Origin: Pseudomonas sp. 5P_3.1_Bac2
Lineage (GTDB): Bacteria > Pseudomonadota > Gammaproteobacteria > Pseudomonadales > Pseudomonadaceae
DNA: 64,000 nucleotides
Assembly: GCF_025465995.1 (NCBI RefSeq)
Contig: NZ_JANLNY010000028.1
Span: forward strand, 372,001-436,000
Direction of reading: 5' to 3'
Shown here: positions 8,212 to 15,631 of the stretch, in pieces
Position numbering within the stretch: the first letter of the stretch is position 1
How the letters are laid out: each line of letters begins with the position of its first letter
Program-made: the position numbers and the translations under genes
The notes under the pieces: model-generated
What the model was told of the DNA's origin: nothing
What the model saw: the letters and a program-made list of their open reading frames with translations, nothing else
Databases searched by the model: none

Positions 8212-8225
8212 TTTGTGATCACAAA
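8212..8225. promoter_or_regulatory. perfect palindrome TTTGTGATCACAAA, candidate GntR operator
   Basis: A 14-bp perfect palindrome in the 92-bp gap between the divergent aminotransferase (start 8177) and SDR (start 8270) genes. The GT...AC arrangement inside the half-sites fits FadR/FCD-type GntR operators, and a GntR-FCD gene lies directly downstream of the SDR (9183). A Vfr/CRP-type site is less likely, because TGTGA and TCACA are too close here. Confidence 0.5.
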
Positions 8226-8269
8226 TAAAACAAGCGGCCATTTCCGGGCCTCAGAGCAAGGTGCAGTCC

Positions 8270-9037
8270 ATGCAAGTTAAGCAGGTGGCGTTAGTCAGCG
8301 GCGCGGGGAGCGACAGCGGGATCGGTTTTGCCATTGCCCAGCGGTTGGGGCAAATGGGCCTGCGCGTCTTACTCACGGCCAGCAGTGAACGGGTCCTGCA
8401 GCGGGCGCAGGAGCTGAGCGCCGCTGGCATCGAGGCGCGGGCTGTATGTGCCGATTTGACCGCTGAACAGCAAGTCGCCGCCTTGGCTAGCTGGGCCGTC
8501 GAGCAGTGGGGGCGGGTGGATGTGCTGGTGAATAACGCCGGCATGGCCATGCAGGGCAGTCCGGAGCCGTTTGCCGAGCTGGCGCAGATGGACCTGGCGA
8601 CGTGGAACCTGTCCATCGCGCGCAACCTCAGCAGCGCCTTTCTGCTTACCCGCGCCGTGCTGCCGGGCATGCAGGCACGCGGCTATGGACGCATCGTCAA
8701 TATCAGCTCCACCACCGGTAGCCGTGGTGCCAATCCCGGCGAGGCCGCCTATGCCCCGGCCAAGGCCGGTATGTTGGGCATGAGTATGGGCTTGGCGCTT
8801 GAAGTAGCCAAGCAGGGCATCACGGTTAACAGCGTGGCGCCGGGCTGGATTGCCACCGCCTCAAGTACCGAGCATGAGCTGCGCGCCGCCGAGTACACGC
8901 CCATGGGCCGTGCCGGGCGGCCGGCGGAAGTGGCGGCGCTGGTCGGTTTTTTAGCCTCAGCCGAGGCCAGCTATATCACCGGCGAAGTGCTGGTGGTGGA
9001 TGGCGGCAACTCGCTGATCGAGAACAAGGCGCCTTAG
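8270..9037 (+). CDS. short-chain dehydrogenase/reductase (SDR)
   Basis: 255 residues from the ATG at 8270, which I preferred to the in-frame GTG at 8261 because AAGG lies about 9 bases before it. Classical SDR motifs: nucleotide-binding G-A-G-S-D-S-G-I-G at 11-19, NNAG at 88-91, catalytic Ser in 'NISSTTG', and YAPAK at 161-165; the C-terminal 'YITGEVLVVDGG' is typical of FabG-like members. It catalyses NAD(P)-dependent oxidation or reduction of a hydroxy/keto group. It is first in a unit with the GntR regulator and divergent from the aminotransferase, so it probably works on an intermediate of the same pathway. Confidence 0.88.
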   Translation: MQVKQVALVSGAGSDSGIGFAIAQRLGQMGLRVLLTASSERVLQRAQELSAAGIEARAVCADLTAEQQVAALASWAVEQWGRVDVLVNNAGMAMQGSPEPFAELAQMDLATWNLSIARNLSSAFLLTRAVLPGMQARGYGRIVNISSTTGSRGANPGEAAYAPAKAGMLGMSMGLALEVAKQGITVNSVAPGWIATASSTEHELRAAEYTPMGRAGRPAEVAALVGFLASAEASYITGEVLVVDGGNSLIENKAP

Positions 9038-9182
9038 CTGTGCGCCCGTGATTGAAGACCTGCGCGGCGGCCACCAGGCGCCGGCAGATGATGCAAATAA
9101 GACATTTTTGGAGATGCCATGCGTAATTGTTCCCTCACCCTCGCACAACTGCCTGCCCCACCAGCGACAGGACGTTGAGATC

Positions 9183-9827
9183 ATGCCCGATAATTTGCAG
9201 GAGCCGCTCTACCAAGGGCTTTGCCAAGCGTTGTTAAGTGGCGTGTATGTGCCTGGCGAGCGCTTGAAAATTCGCGACCTAGCCGCGCAGTGGGGCACCA
9301 GTGCCATGCCGGTGCGCGCCGTGTTGCAGCGCTTAGTCGCCGAAGGTGCGCTGGAAGGCGCGCCGCAGCGCTCGGTACGGGTGCCGTTGATGACCGCCGA
9401 GCGCTATCAGCACATCGCCCAAGTGCGCATAAGCCTAGAGGGGCTGGCCGTGGAGTTAGCCACGCCGCGCCTGCACAGTGCGCAGCTAAGCCAGTTGGCG
9501 CAGTGCTTGGAACGCATGCAGGAGGCCATCGCCCAGCGCCAGTTGGCGGCTTATCTGCAAGCCAACAGCGAGTTTCATCTGAGCCTGTACCGCGCCTGCG
9601 GCAATCCGGTGCTGCTGCGCAGTATCGAAACCCTGTGGCTACAAGTCGGACCGTTTTTTACCCGGCTGTTTAATGCAGCCCAGTTGGATACGCAGCTCAA
9701 TGATTTTCACGGGCAATGCTTGGCCGCCATTCACCGTGGCGATGCCCAAGGTGCGCGCCAGGCCATGGAGCAGGACCTGATTTATTTCACCCGCTTTCTG
9801 CTGAAGCGACTCGAGCATGAGCAATAA
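9183..9827 (+). CDS. GntR-family regulator with FCD domain
   Basis: 214 residues. The ATG at 9183 is preferred over longer in-frame starts because it begins just before the winged helix. The N-terminal HTH ('LKIRDLAAQWGTSAMPVRAVLQRLVAEGAL', about residues 28-58) is followed by an all-helical FCD domain with the conserved Asn/His metal-ligand pattern ('NSEFHLSLYRACGN', 'FHGQCLAAIHRGD'). It probably represses the aminotransferase, SDR and ligase genes, with a substrate-related acid as effector. The likely operator is the palindrome at 8212-8225. Confidence 0.85.
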   Translation: MPDNLQEPLYQGLCQALLSGVYVPGERLKIRDLAAQWGTSAMPVRAVLQRLVAEGALEGAPQRSVRVPLMTAERYQHIAQVRISLEGLAVELATPRLHSAQLSQLAQCLERMQEAIAQRQLAAYLQANSEFHLSLYRACGNPVLLRSIETLWLQVGPFFTRLFNAAQLDTQLNDFHGQCLAAIHRGDAQGARQAMEQDLIYFTRFLLKRLEHEQ

Positions 9828-9840
9828 CTGACTGTAGCGG

Positions 9841-9865
9841 CCCTGAGCGCGCCTGGCGCTCAGGG
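9841..9865. terminator. strong stem-loop between convergent genes
   Basis: A 10-bp perfect GC-rich stem (CCCTGAGCGC / GCGCTCAGGG) with a 5-base loop lies just after the GntR stop and before the end of the convergent SMI1/KNR4 gene. No T-run follows on either strand, so it may stabilise 3' ends rather than terminate by itself. Confidence 0.4.
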
Positions 9866-9873
9866 GCAGCGGC

Positions 9874-10284
9874 TTAGCTTTCCAGCCAGACGTCACGAAT
9901 CCAGTGCCACACCGACTCCCAGGTCTCGTCTTCGCTGATCTCGCCGGTGTCGGCTTCCCACAGCAGCACGGTGCCGTCTTCCTCGACCACGTAGTAGTCG
10001 CCTTGGTCTTCACACAGCGGCACCAGCTCGCGCGGTACGCCTAAGGACCAGGCTGTGGCGGCCACTTCCGGCAGGTAGGTGTGCGATTGCGGGTCGCTGG
10101 CGGTGACCGGCTCGTAGCGGCCATAGACCACGTCGCTGACTTGCAGCAGGTACTCGCGCAGGTCATAGGGCAGGTGGATCAGGATCTGCTCCTGGATCTC
10201 CACCAAGGTTTCTTCGTCCGGCAAATCCAACGGTACGGGCACCGGCTCGTTGAGTTCGCGCAACTGTTCGATGACTTCTTCCAC
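9874..10284 (-). CDS. SMI1/KNR4 (SUKH) family protein
   Basis: 136 residues with a GTG start behind an AGAGG ribosome site. The acidic protein has 'LPYDLREYLLQVSDVVYGRYEP' early and 'DYYVVEEDGTVLLWEADTGEISEDETWESVWHWIRDVWL' at the end, the SMI1/KNR4 pattern. SUKH proteins are often immunity proteins of contact-dependent toxins, but many are solitary housekeeping proteins. Here no toxin gene adjoins it, so a solitary conserved Pseudomonas protein is more likely. Function is not established. Confidence 0.75.
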   Translation of the reverse strand: MEEVIEQLRELNEPVPVPLDLPDEETLVEIQEQILIHLPYDLREYLLQVSDVVYGRYEPVTASDPQSHTYLPEVAATAWSLGVPRELVPLCEDQGDYYVVEEDGTVLLWEADTGEISEDETWESVWHWIRDVWLES

Positions 10285-10408
10285 GGGATGCCTCTGTACG
10301 ACTGATTCGGGAGCGATTTATACCCTAGACCGGGCTCAGTAAAACAGCTGTCTCAGTGCTACCATCGACGCCTTTGATGCTTAGTCAGTTAATTCATAGG
10401 GAATTGGC

Positions 10409-10957
10409 ATGAATAGCCGAGAACAACAGCCTCAGGATGGGGAGCTTAGTGAGCAGCAACGTCTTGATCTGCTCACCGCTGCTGGCCAGCGTAATCGCCG
10501 TTTTATCCTCGGCCTAAGTGTGGCCTTGGGCAGCCTGATGTTAGTCAGCGTCGGCTTTAATTTTTACCACCTGTGGCGCGCCGATGAAGGTGCGCAACTG
10601 CACAGTTTGCAGCAGCAGGTGCAGCGTCTGGAGCATCAGCTGGTCGAGCAACAACTGGCGCTGACTCATCAAGAGCAATTAGCCGCCAGCCAGCAGGCGC
10701 GGCAAGTAGAAGCGCAGCTGTTCAAGCTGGAGAACCCCGACACCATCGCGCAAGTCAGCCAGGTCTTGCAGGCCCAAGAGCAGGACTACCAGCAGGTGTT
10801 GGATGGTCTGCGCTTGGGCATGCGCGACCTGGCCAATATGCTGGCCGGTTCGCGCAGTTGGCTGGCGGATTACACGGAGGTGATCGACCGCGCCCAAGCC
10901 AGCAGCAAAAAACGCAGCGCAGCGATCAAGGCCTGGGGCGAGAAGGCCGTTAAATAA
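10409..10957 (+). CDS. membrane-anchored coiled-coil protein, function unknown
   Basis: 182 residues with an AGGGA ribosome site 7-8 bases before the ATG. A polar N-terminus of about 32 residues precedes one transmembrane helix ('FILGLSVALGSLMLVSVGFNFYHLW', about residues 32-55). A long Gln/Leu-rich coiled coil of about 70 residues follows, then a basic tail ('SSKKRSAAIKAWGEKAVK'). The topology suggests a bitopic inner-membrane protein with a periplasmic coiled coil. I do not recognise a named domain. It stands alone between convergent neighbours and ends at a strong bidirectional terminator. Confidence 0.75.
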   Translation: MNSREQQPQDGELSEQQRLDLLTAAGQRNRRFILGLSVALGSLMLVSVGFNFYHLWRADEGAQLHSLQQQVQRLEHQLVEQQLALTHQEQLAASQQARQVEAQLFKLENPDTIAQVSQVLQAQEQDYQQVLDGLRLGMRDLANMLAGSRSWLADYTEVIDRAQASSKKRSAAIKAWGEKAVK

Positions 10958-10986
10958 CCGAGTCGCTAGCCAACCGCCGGGCATAA

Positions 10987-11021
10987 AAAAACGCCGCTGG
11001 GGGGCACCCAGCGGCGTTTTT
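10987..11021. terminator. bidirectional rho-independent terminator
   Basis: A 10-bp GC stem (CGCCGCTGGG at 10992-11001 and CCCAGCGGCG at 11007-11016) with a 5-base loop, flanked by A-run and T-run on both sides. It lies between the convergent coiled-coil gene and the Tim44 gene and should serve both. Confidence 0.9.
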
Positions 11022-11037
11022 AGCTGTGCGATACGCC

Positions 11038-11922
11038 TTAGTTTTGGCGGATACCGGCCACCAGCCATGGCTGGTTGTCACCGACCGCACGCTCCAGACG
11101 CCAGCTTTCGCTGAAGTGCTCGCCTTGGTCGAAGCGCGAAGTCTTGGAGATACCGCTGAAGGTCAGGGTGGCAACGGTTTTGTCGCTGTTGTCATCCACG
11201 CCGTCGAGCTGCACTTCAAGGTTTTCGATGTAGGTGGACTGGAAGCCATCACCCAGATCGGTGCGCTCGCGGCGCAGGAATTCGAGCAGTTGCGGGGTGA
11301 CGAACTCGGCAATCTTGTCCATCTCGTTGGCATCCCAATGCTGCTGCAAGCTCAGGAAGTGCTCGCGACCGGCATTGATAAAGTTTTCTTCGTTGAACCA
11401 AGCCGGAGCGTTGATCACAGGTTTGATCAGCGCGCTGCTGGCTGGGATGCTGTTGCCGAAGATATTGCTGTTACCGGCGTTATTCGGGATTTCCCGCTCC
11501 ATCGGTGCACCATTGGCCGCGACGGGGCCTGCAGTGCGCAGTGGGTTGGCCGAGGCAGCGGCTTTCTGCCGACGCGCCGCGAGGAAGCGGAACAGCAAGA
11601 AGGCGATCACGCCGAAAATCAGGATGTCCATAAACTGCAGGCCGCTAAAGCCATCGCCCATAAACATCGACGCCAGCAGACCACCGGCAGCCAGGCCGGC
11701 CAGTGGGCCTAACCAACGCGAAGCACCGCTGGCAGCCGCCGGCGCACGACCCGCAGCTTGCGCCGCGCTCGGCGTGCTCGGGGCTTGTTGCCGGGTTTGA
11801 TGGCTAGGTGCGGCGCCAAAGGATTTGCCGCCGCCCATACGTTTGGCTTCGGCATCGAAACTGACGGTCATCATGCCAAGGCTGAGGAACAGGGCCATGG
11901 CCAAAGTGAGGAAACGCTGCAT
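11038..11922 (-). CDS. Tim44-like domain membrane protein
   Basis: 294 residues, starting at the ATG at 11920-11922, which gives a signal peptide ('MQRFLTLAMALFLSLGMMTVSFDAEA'). A longer in-frame start at 12081 lacks this. A Gly/Ala/Pro-rich linker, one or two hydrophobic segments ('LAGLAAGGLLASMFMG', 'FMDILIFGVIAFLLFRFLAARR'), a second linker and a C-terminal Tim44-like domain (about 170-294, 'PAWFNEENFINAGREHFLSLQQHWDANEMDKIAEFVTPQLLEFLRRE') follow in order. Bacterial members are conserved in Pseudomonas; the exact role is unknown, possibly membrane- or ribosome-associated as for mitochondrial Tim44. It is transcribed alone toward the terminator at 10987-11021. Confidence 0.82.
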   Translation of the reverse strand: MQRFLTLAMALFLSLGMMTVSFDAEAKRMGGGKSFGAAPSHQTRQQAPSTPSAAQAAGRAPAAASGASRWLGPLAGLAAGGLLASMFMGDGFSGLQFMDILIFGVIAFLLFRFLAARRQKAAASANPLRTAGPVAANGAPMEREIPNNAGNSNIFGNSIPASSALIKPVINAPAWFNEENFINAGREHFLSLQQHWDANEMDKIAEFVTPQLLEFLRRERTDLGDGFQSTYIENLEVQLDGVDDNSDKTVATLTFSGISKTSRFDQGEHFSESWRLERAVGDNQPWLVAGIRQN

Positions 11923-12070
11923 AGTAGCTGTCTCTTGGTTATTGGATCTTCGTCGGACATCTTGCCCGGCAGTCAAGTGGCTGGCCAGCAATAGAATGTT
12001 TCGACCTTTTGCTTTAGCTCGGCGCAAAGCCCGTGGCTGGGCACATATGGGCACAGCTGGGGGGCTGAAT

Positions 12071-12106
12071 AAAACGACCAACGGGGCATTTTAACGCCGT
12101 TGGTCG
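12071..12106 (-). terminator. rho-independent terminator for the TRAP-type lipoprotein gene
   Basis: A 10-bp stem (CGACCAACGG 12075-12084, CCGTTGGTCG 12097-12106) with a 12-base loop. Reading the minus strand it is followed by TTTTATT. It sits 22 bases beyond the stop of the gene at 12128-13180. Confidence 0.7.
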
Positions 12107-12127
12107 CCAGTGCCCGGCGCTTTAGCC

Positions 12128-13180
12128 TCAGGGTTGCAGGGCCGTTGGCGCTTGCGCTGGCATGCCCGGCCGCAGTAGCGCCTGGAAGGCCAGCAGAGAG
12201 GCCCATAGGCGCCCGTTGAGTTCACTTTGCGCCGCCTGCTCGCTCAGCAATTGGCTGCTGTGCCGTTGCAAGGCGGCACGTACCGCGGCGGGCAACTGCT
12301 TAATCTGGCTGCCACTCTTACTCAGCTCATCCAGGGCGATGGCGTTGCTGTAGGTGGCGCCGTCCAGCAGCTCTTGGTTCGTGGCACGACTGGCCTGCAG
12401 CAAAATGGCTTGCAGATCCTCCGGCAAATCGGCGAAGGCGGCTTGATTGGCCAGCAGCTCCAGCAGCGCCGGTGGATTTGGCCAGTCGAGGTAGAAGTAA
12501 GCGGCCACTTGGCCAAGGCCCAAGGCTTGATCATGGACTAAACCGCCGCCGCTGCTGGCCTCTAACTCGCCTCTGCGCAGGCCATTGAGCCGTTGTAGGT
12601 CGCTGTGCTGGCTGCTGTTGGCACCCAGGCGGCGCCACAGTTCGGCCGTGTTACCGGTGCTGGCAATCCTTAGGCCGTGAAGGTCGCCCAGGTACTTGAT
12701 CTCAACCTTGCTCCAGCCGCCTGTGGGCGGGGCGCTGGCCACGGTTAGCGGCTTAATCTGCGGGTCTTGATAGCTCGCCGCCCACAGCGCCTGACCACCG
12801 CCTTGGCTCAGCCAGGCATTGAGTTGTGGCACGCTCAGATCAAAGGGGATGGCGTTGCTAAAGGCTGTGCCAGGTGCATCCGTCTGCCAGGCGTTTGGGC
12901 TGCCGTAAGTCAGCTGGACCGTGCCGTTGGCTAGTGTGGCGAGAATTTGCCGGGGCGTTACTTCATCGCTGGCCGGGACGACGCTGATCTGCAGGCGCTG
13001 GGCGCTCATCAGCGCCACCTGCGCGACCAAACGCTCGGCTGCGGCGAACTCAGCGGAATGCGCCGGCCAGGCACTGAGCATCTGCCAGTGCCACTGTTGG
13101 GCGGGTGCCGGTGGTTTATCGCAGGCGCTCAAACCCCACAGGAGCAGTAGCAGGCTAGGTAGCAGTAAGCAGCGGCGCAT
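12128..13180 (-). CDS. orphan TRAP-type (DctP) solute-binding lipoprotein
   Basis: 350 residues with a lipoprotein signal peptide ending in 'LLLWGLSAC' (lipobox Cys at residue 20). The rest follows the DctP pattern: an early beta strand 'WQMLSAWPAH', a central 'LGDLHGLRIASTGNTAELWRRLGANS' and 'FYLDWPNPPALLELLANQAAFADLPEDLQAILLQAS' near the end. TRAP receptors bind carboxylates and hand them to DctQ/DctM permeases. No permease gene is next to it here; it stands alone between the Tim44 gene and uvrD. It might work with a distant TRAP permease or act as a sensor protein. Confidence 0.75.
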   Translation of the reverse strand: MRRCLLLPSLLLLLWGLSACDKPPAPAQQWHWQMLSAWPAHSAEFAAAERLVAQVALMSAQRLQISVVPASDEVTPRQILATLANGTVQLTYGSPNAWQTDAPGTAFSNAIPFDLSVPQLNAWLSQGGGQALWAASYQDPQIKPLTVASAPPTGGWSKVEIKYLGDLHGLRIASTGNTAELWRRLGANSSQHSDLQRLNGLRRGELEASSGGGLVHDQALGLGQVAAYFYLDWPNPPALLELLANQAAFADLPEDLQAILLQASRATNQELLDGATYSNAIALDELSKSGSQIKQLPAAVRAALQRHSSQLLSEQAAQSELNGRLWASLLAFQALLRPGMPAQAPTALQP

Positions 13181-13216
13181 CCCGGCGCTCCTCTGTTAGG
13201 TCAGGCAGGCCAGGGC

Positions 13217-15412
13217 TTACAGCGCCTCAAGCTTGGCGTAGCTAAGCATCAACCACTTGCTGCCTTCGTTCTCAAAGTTGACCTGCACCCGCGCTTGGGC
13301 GCCTGCGCCTTCGAAATTGAGGATAGTGCCTTCACCGAACAGCGCATGCTGCACGCGTTGGCCCAGGCTGTACGGCGTATCTGGTACGGCACTGCCGGCA
13401 AACATCGAACTGCTGCTGGTGCTGGTATTGCGGCTGACACCACCAAAAGGCCGGCTGACGCTATTGGACAAACGCACTTCCTGAATCAACTGCGGCGGAA
13501 TCTCGCGGACGAAGCGCGACACCTTGTTGTAGGTCTCGGCGCCGTACAGGCGGCGGGTTTCCGCGTAGGTGATAAAGAGTTTGCGCATGGCCCGGGTGAT
13601 GCCCACGTAAGCCAGGCGGCGTTCTTCTTCCAAGCGGCCGGGCTCTTCCAGGCTCATCTTGTGCGGGAACAGGCCTTCTTCCATGCCGACCAAAAACACC
13701 AGGGGGAACTCCAGGCCTTTGGCGCTGTGCAGGGTCATCAGCTGGATGCTGTCCTCGTTCTCCGCCGCCTGGGTATCGCCGGCTTCCAGCGACGCATGGG
13801 TGAGGAAGGCTTGCAGTGGGCTGAGCTCGTCGTCTTCTTCGTTATCGAAGGCGCGCGCGGCGCTGACCAGCTCCTCCAGGTTTTCGATACGGGCTTGGGC
13901 TTTCTCGCCTTTTTCCGCCTGGTGATAGGCGATCAGGCCGCTCTGCTCGATCACCGTTTGGGTCATCAGGTGCAGGGCCATGTCCTGGGTCTTGGCGGCG
14001 AGGTTTTCGATCAGCTCGATAAACCCGGCCAGCGCTCCGGAGGCGCGGCCCGGCAGGGCCTTGTTGGCCAGCATGAGGATGATCGCCTGCCACATCGATT
14101 GCTCGTGCTGGCGGGCAAAGTCGCGGATCGCCTCGACGGTTTTCTCCCCGATGCCGCGCGCCGGGACGTTGATCACCCGTTCCAGCGCCGCGTCGTTGCC
14201 GCGGCCGTCGAGCAGGCGCAAATAGGCCATGGCGTTCTTGATTTCGGCGCGCTCGAAGAAGCGCTGGCCGCCATAGATGCGGTACGGCACTTTCTCCCGC
14301 AGCAGGGCTTCTTCGAGCACCCGCGATTGGGCGTTGGAGCGGTACAGAATGGCGATTTCGCTGCGCTTGAGGCCGTCTTTGCGCAGCGCATCCTCGATCG
14401 ACTCGACCACGTAGCGGGCTTCGTCCTGCTCGTTAAACGCGGCGTACAGATTCAGCGGCTCGCCGTCGTCGTCTTCGGTCCACAGTTCTTTGCCCAGGCG
14501 CCCCTGGTTATTGGCGATGAGGGCGTTGGCCGCCTTGAGGATGCCGGCGGTGGAGCGGTAGTTCTGCTCCAGGCGAATGATCTGGGCATCGGCAAAGTCG
14601 TCGCTGAACTCGCGGATGTTCTCGATTTTCGCGCCGCGCCAGCCGTAGATCGACTGATCGTCATCGCCAACCACCATCAGGCTCTCGCCGCCCTTGGCGA
14701 GCAGGCGCAGCCAGGCGTATTGCACGGCGTTGGTGTCCTGGAACTCGTCCACCAGAATGTGCTTAAAGCGCCGCTGGTAGTGCTCCAGCAGGCCCGGCTT
14801 GTCGCGCCACAAGTCCAGCGCGCGCAGCAGCAACTCGGAGAAGTCGATGACCCCGGCGCGGGCGCAGGCCGCCTCGTAGGCCTCGTAAATCTTCAGCATG
14901 GTGGCCAAGAACAAATCGCCACCGGGCTGGATATGTTGCGGGCGCAGGCCTTCGTCTTTTTGCGCGCTGATAAACCACTGCGCCTGGCGCGGCGGCCAGC
15001 GCTGCTCATCCAGCCCCAGCTCGCGGATCACCCGTTTGACCAAGCGCTGCTGGTCGTCGGAGTCGAGAATCTGGAAGTTTTCCACAAGGCCGGCCTCTTG
15101 CCAGTGCGCACGCAGCAGGCGGTGGGCCAGGCCGTGGAAGGTGCCGACCCACATCCCGGCCGGGCTGTGGCCGAGCATCTGTTCGATACGGTGACGCATC
15201 TCGGCGGCGGCCTTGTTGGTAAAGGTCACCGACAGAATCGAATGCGGCGAGGCATCTTCGGTCTGGATCAGCCAGGCGATACGGTGCACCAACACGCGGG
15301 TTTTACCCGAGCCGGCACCGGCCAAGACCAACTGGCGGCCAAGTGGCGCGGCCACGGCCTGGATCTGGGCGTCGTTGAGGGAAGCGAGGAGAAGTTCTGG
15401 GCTATTTTGCAT
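13217..15412 (-). CDS. uvrD: DNA helicase II (UvrD)
   Basis: 731 residues, full length for UvrD. SF1 helicase motifs in order: Q motif and Walker A 'AGAGSGKTRVL', motif Ia 'SVTFTNKAAAEM', Walker B 'LVDEFQDTN', motif III 'VVGDDDQSIYGWRGA', motif IV 'LEQNYRST', motif V 'LMTLHSAKGLEF' and motif VI 'YVGITRAM'. The C-terminal region ends in the Tudor-like segment 'GQRVQHALFGEGTILNFEG' that binds RNA polymerase in UvrD-type proteins. It unwinds DNA 3' to 5' in nucleotide excision repair and mismatch repair. It is divergent from the GGDEF-EAL gene. Confidence 0.96.
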   Translation of the reverse strand: MQNSPELLLASLNDAQIQAVAAPLGRQLVLAGAGSGKTRVLVHRIAWLIQTEDASPHSILSVTFTNKAAAEMRHRIEQMLGHSPAGMWVGTFHGLAHRLLRAHWQEAGLVENFQILDSDDQQRLVKRVIRELGLDEQRWPPRQAQWFISAQKDEGLRPQHIQPGGDLFLATMLKIYEAYEAACARAGVIDFSELLLRALDLWRDKPGLLEHYQRRFKHILVDEFQDTNAVQYAWLRLLAKGGESLMVVGDDDQSIYGWRGAKIENIREFSDDFADAQIIRLEQNYRSTAGILKAANALIANNQGRLGKELWTEDDDGEPLNLYAAFNEQDEARYVVESIEDALRKDGLKRSEIAILYRSNAQSRVLEEALLREKVPYRIYGGQRFFERAEIKNAMAYLRLLDGRGNDAALERVINVPARGIGEKTVEAIRDFARQHEQSMWQAIILMLANKALPGRASGALAGFIELIENLAAKTQDMALHLMTQTVIEQSGLIAYHQAEKGEKAQARIENLEELVSAARAFDNEEDDELSPLQAFLTHASLEAGDTQAAENEDSIQLMTLHSAKGLEFPLVFLVGMEEGLFPHKMSLEEPGRLEEERRLAYVGITRAMRKLFITYAETRRLYGAETYNKVSRFVREIPPQLIQEVRLSNSVSRPFGGVSRNTSTSSSSMFAGSAVPDTPYSLGQRVQHALFGEGTILNFEGAGAQARVQVNFENEGSKWLMLSYAKLEAL

Positions 15413-15631
15413 CGCCGCATTCTAGGGGGAGGGGCCGGGCAGGGCAAACCAGCTGATCGGCGAATTTCGCCCAGGTAATTGTTAAGTGCTATCGCTGCGC
15501 GGTAGATTGCGTTCAGGTATGCGAGGTAAAGCCATTGCCGGGCTAGATTTTTTGCTTGGAAGGCTTGGGCTAGAGCGCTGGCTCGATTACTCTGCGTCGA
15601 CGATTAGGCACCCATTACAAGAAAATCGCCT

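Noticed and set aside
9874..10284. SMI1/KNR4 protein as toxin immunity gene
   Set aside because: No toxin, Rhs, CdiA or secretion gene adjoins it.
13295..15478. 727-codon open frame opposite uvrD
   Set aside because: It is a GC-rich antisense shadow of uvrD; the uvrD protein has all helicase motifs, the antisense translation has no recognisable domain.
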